Positions 34,535-34,634 of a stretch of 34,634 nt of DNA are shown here, in pieces (position 1 is the stretch's first letter; the number at the start of each line of letters is the position of its first letter). Below the pieces are notes generated by a model. That model searched no databases. It saw only the letters and a program-made list of their open reading frames with translations, and was not told the DNA's origin. Source of the stretch: an uncultured Erysipelotrichaceae bacterium (GTDB lineage: Bacteria > Bacillota_I > Bacilli_A > RF39 > UBA660); assembly GCA_902764545.1 (NCBI GenBank), contig CACWWC010000022.1, forward strand, positions 1 to 34,634. Reading direction: 5' to 3'. A program made the translations under genes and the position numbers.

Positions 34535-34634
34535 ACTTTGGTCGTCACCGCCCAAAATTCCTACTTCATTGAGAAAGTTCTCTTTCTTCTCCATAGGCTT
34601 AAATTCCGATAGTCGCTACCGTACATTCTATCTT
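34529..34634 (-). other. 3' end of an unrecognised minus-strand gene
   Basis: Two frames are possible. One (stop 34529-34531) reads MEKKENFLNEVGILGGDDQ and ends just before the terminator, but has an in-frame TAG at 34616-34618. The other is open to the window edge and ends at 34561-34563 (RMYGSDYRNLSLWRRKRTFS). The codons look richer in G and C than those of the neighbouring genes, which hints at foreign DNA. I cannot name the product. Confidence 0.3.

Overview
The window is a strongly AT-rich bacterial chromosome segment with the standard genetic code, strong GGAGG/GGTGAT-type ribosome binding sites, many short intrinsic terminators and almost all genes on the minus strand. The gene set (RexAB-like AddAB, YceD-RpmF, YugP, a sugar transferase, MYG1, a LOG-like protein) points to a low-GC Bacillota lineage, probably an uncultured Bacilli/Mollicutes-like or clostridial host-associated bacterium. 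I cannot place it more precisely from sequence alone. No rRNA, tRNA or CRISPR array was seen.

Layout. 1-3096 (minus): surface-polysaccharide genes. These are a glycosyltransferase cut by the left edge, an unknown gene that looks 5'-truncated, a 57-aa membrane peptide and a PglC/WcaJ-type sugar transferase. 3224-11508 (minus): a recombination-repair operon addB-addA followed by an unknown 189-aa-class gene and a large HD-domain protein, with a promoter at about 11525 and a terminator at about 3190. 11540-16925 (minus): two very large prepilin-like proteins (about 850 aa each) with repeated Ig-like ectodomains, plus a relic of a repeat module downstream. 17001-19924 (minus): rpmF and yceD with a membrane protein, a MYG1-family gene and yugP. 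19979-26457 (minus): two flavoproteins followed by a pair of paralogous membrane-anchored zinc-metalloprotease-like genes. 26573-28243 (plus): a membrane-anchored polysaccharide deacetylase with a degenerate second NodB-like half-domain. 28272-32048 (minus): a LOG-like gene, leuA with a leucine-rich leader peptide and attenuator, and a helical repeat protein of unknown role. 32081-34450: a decaying mobile element (tyrosine recombinase plus IS91-type HUH transposase, each broken by one nonsense codon). The last 130 bases hold the end of an unrecognised minus-strand gene with its terminator.

The most notable items are three. (1) leuA is controlled by a classical four-arm attenuator with an 18-residue leader peptide containing seven leucines, and the enzyme itself lacks the C-terminal leucine-feedback domain. 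(2) Ribosomal protein bL32 carries an N-terminal extension resembling the Prp-cleaved presequence of bL27, placed so that cleavage would restore the normal mature bL32 N-terminus. (3) The tandem giant prepilin-like genes carry near-identical internal repeats and a downstream relic, which suggests ongoing module duplication or exchange. All functional statements rest on motif recognition; no database search was possible.
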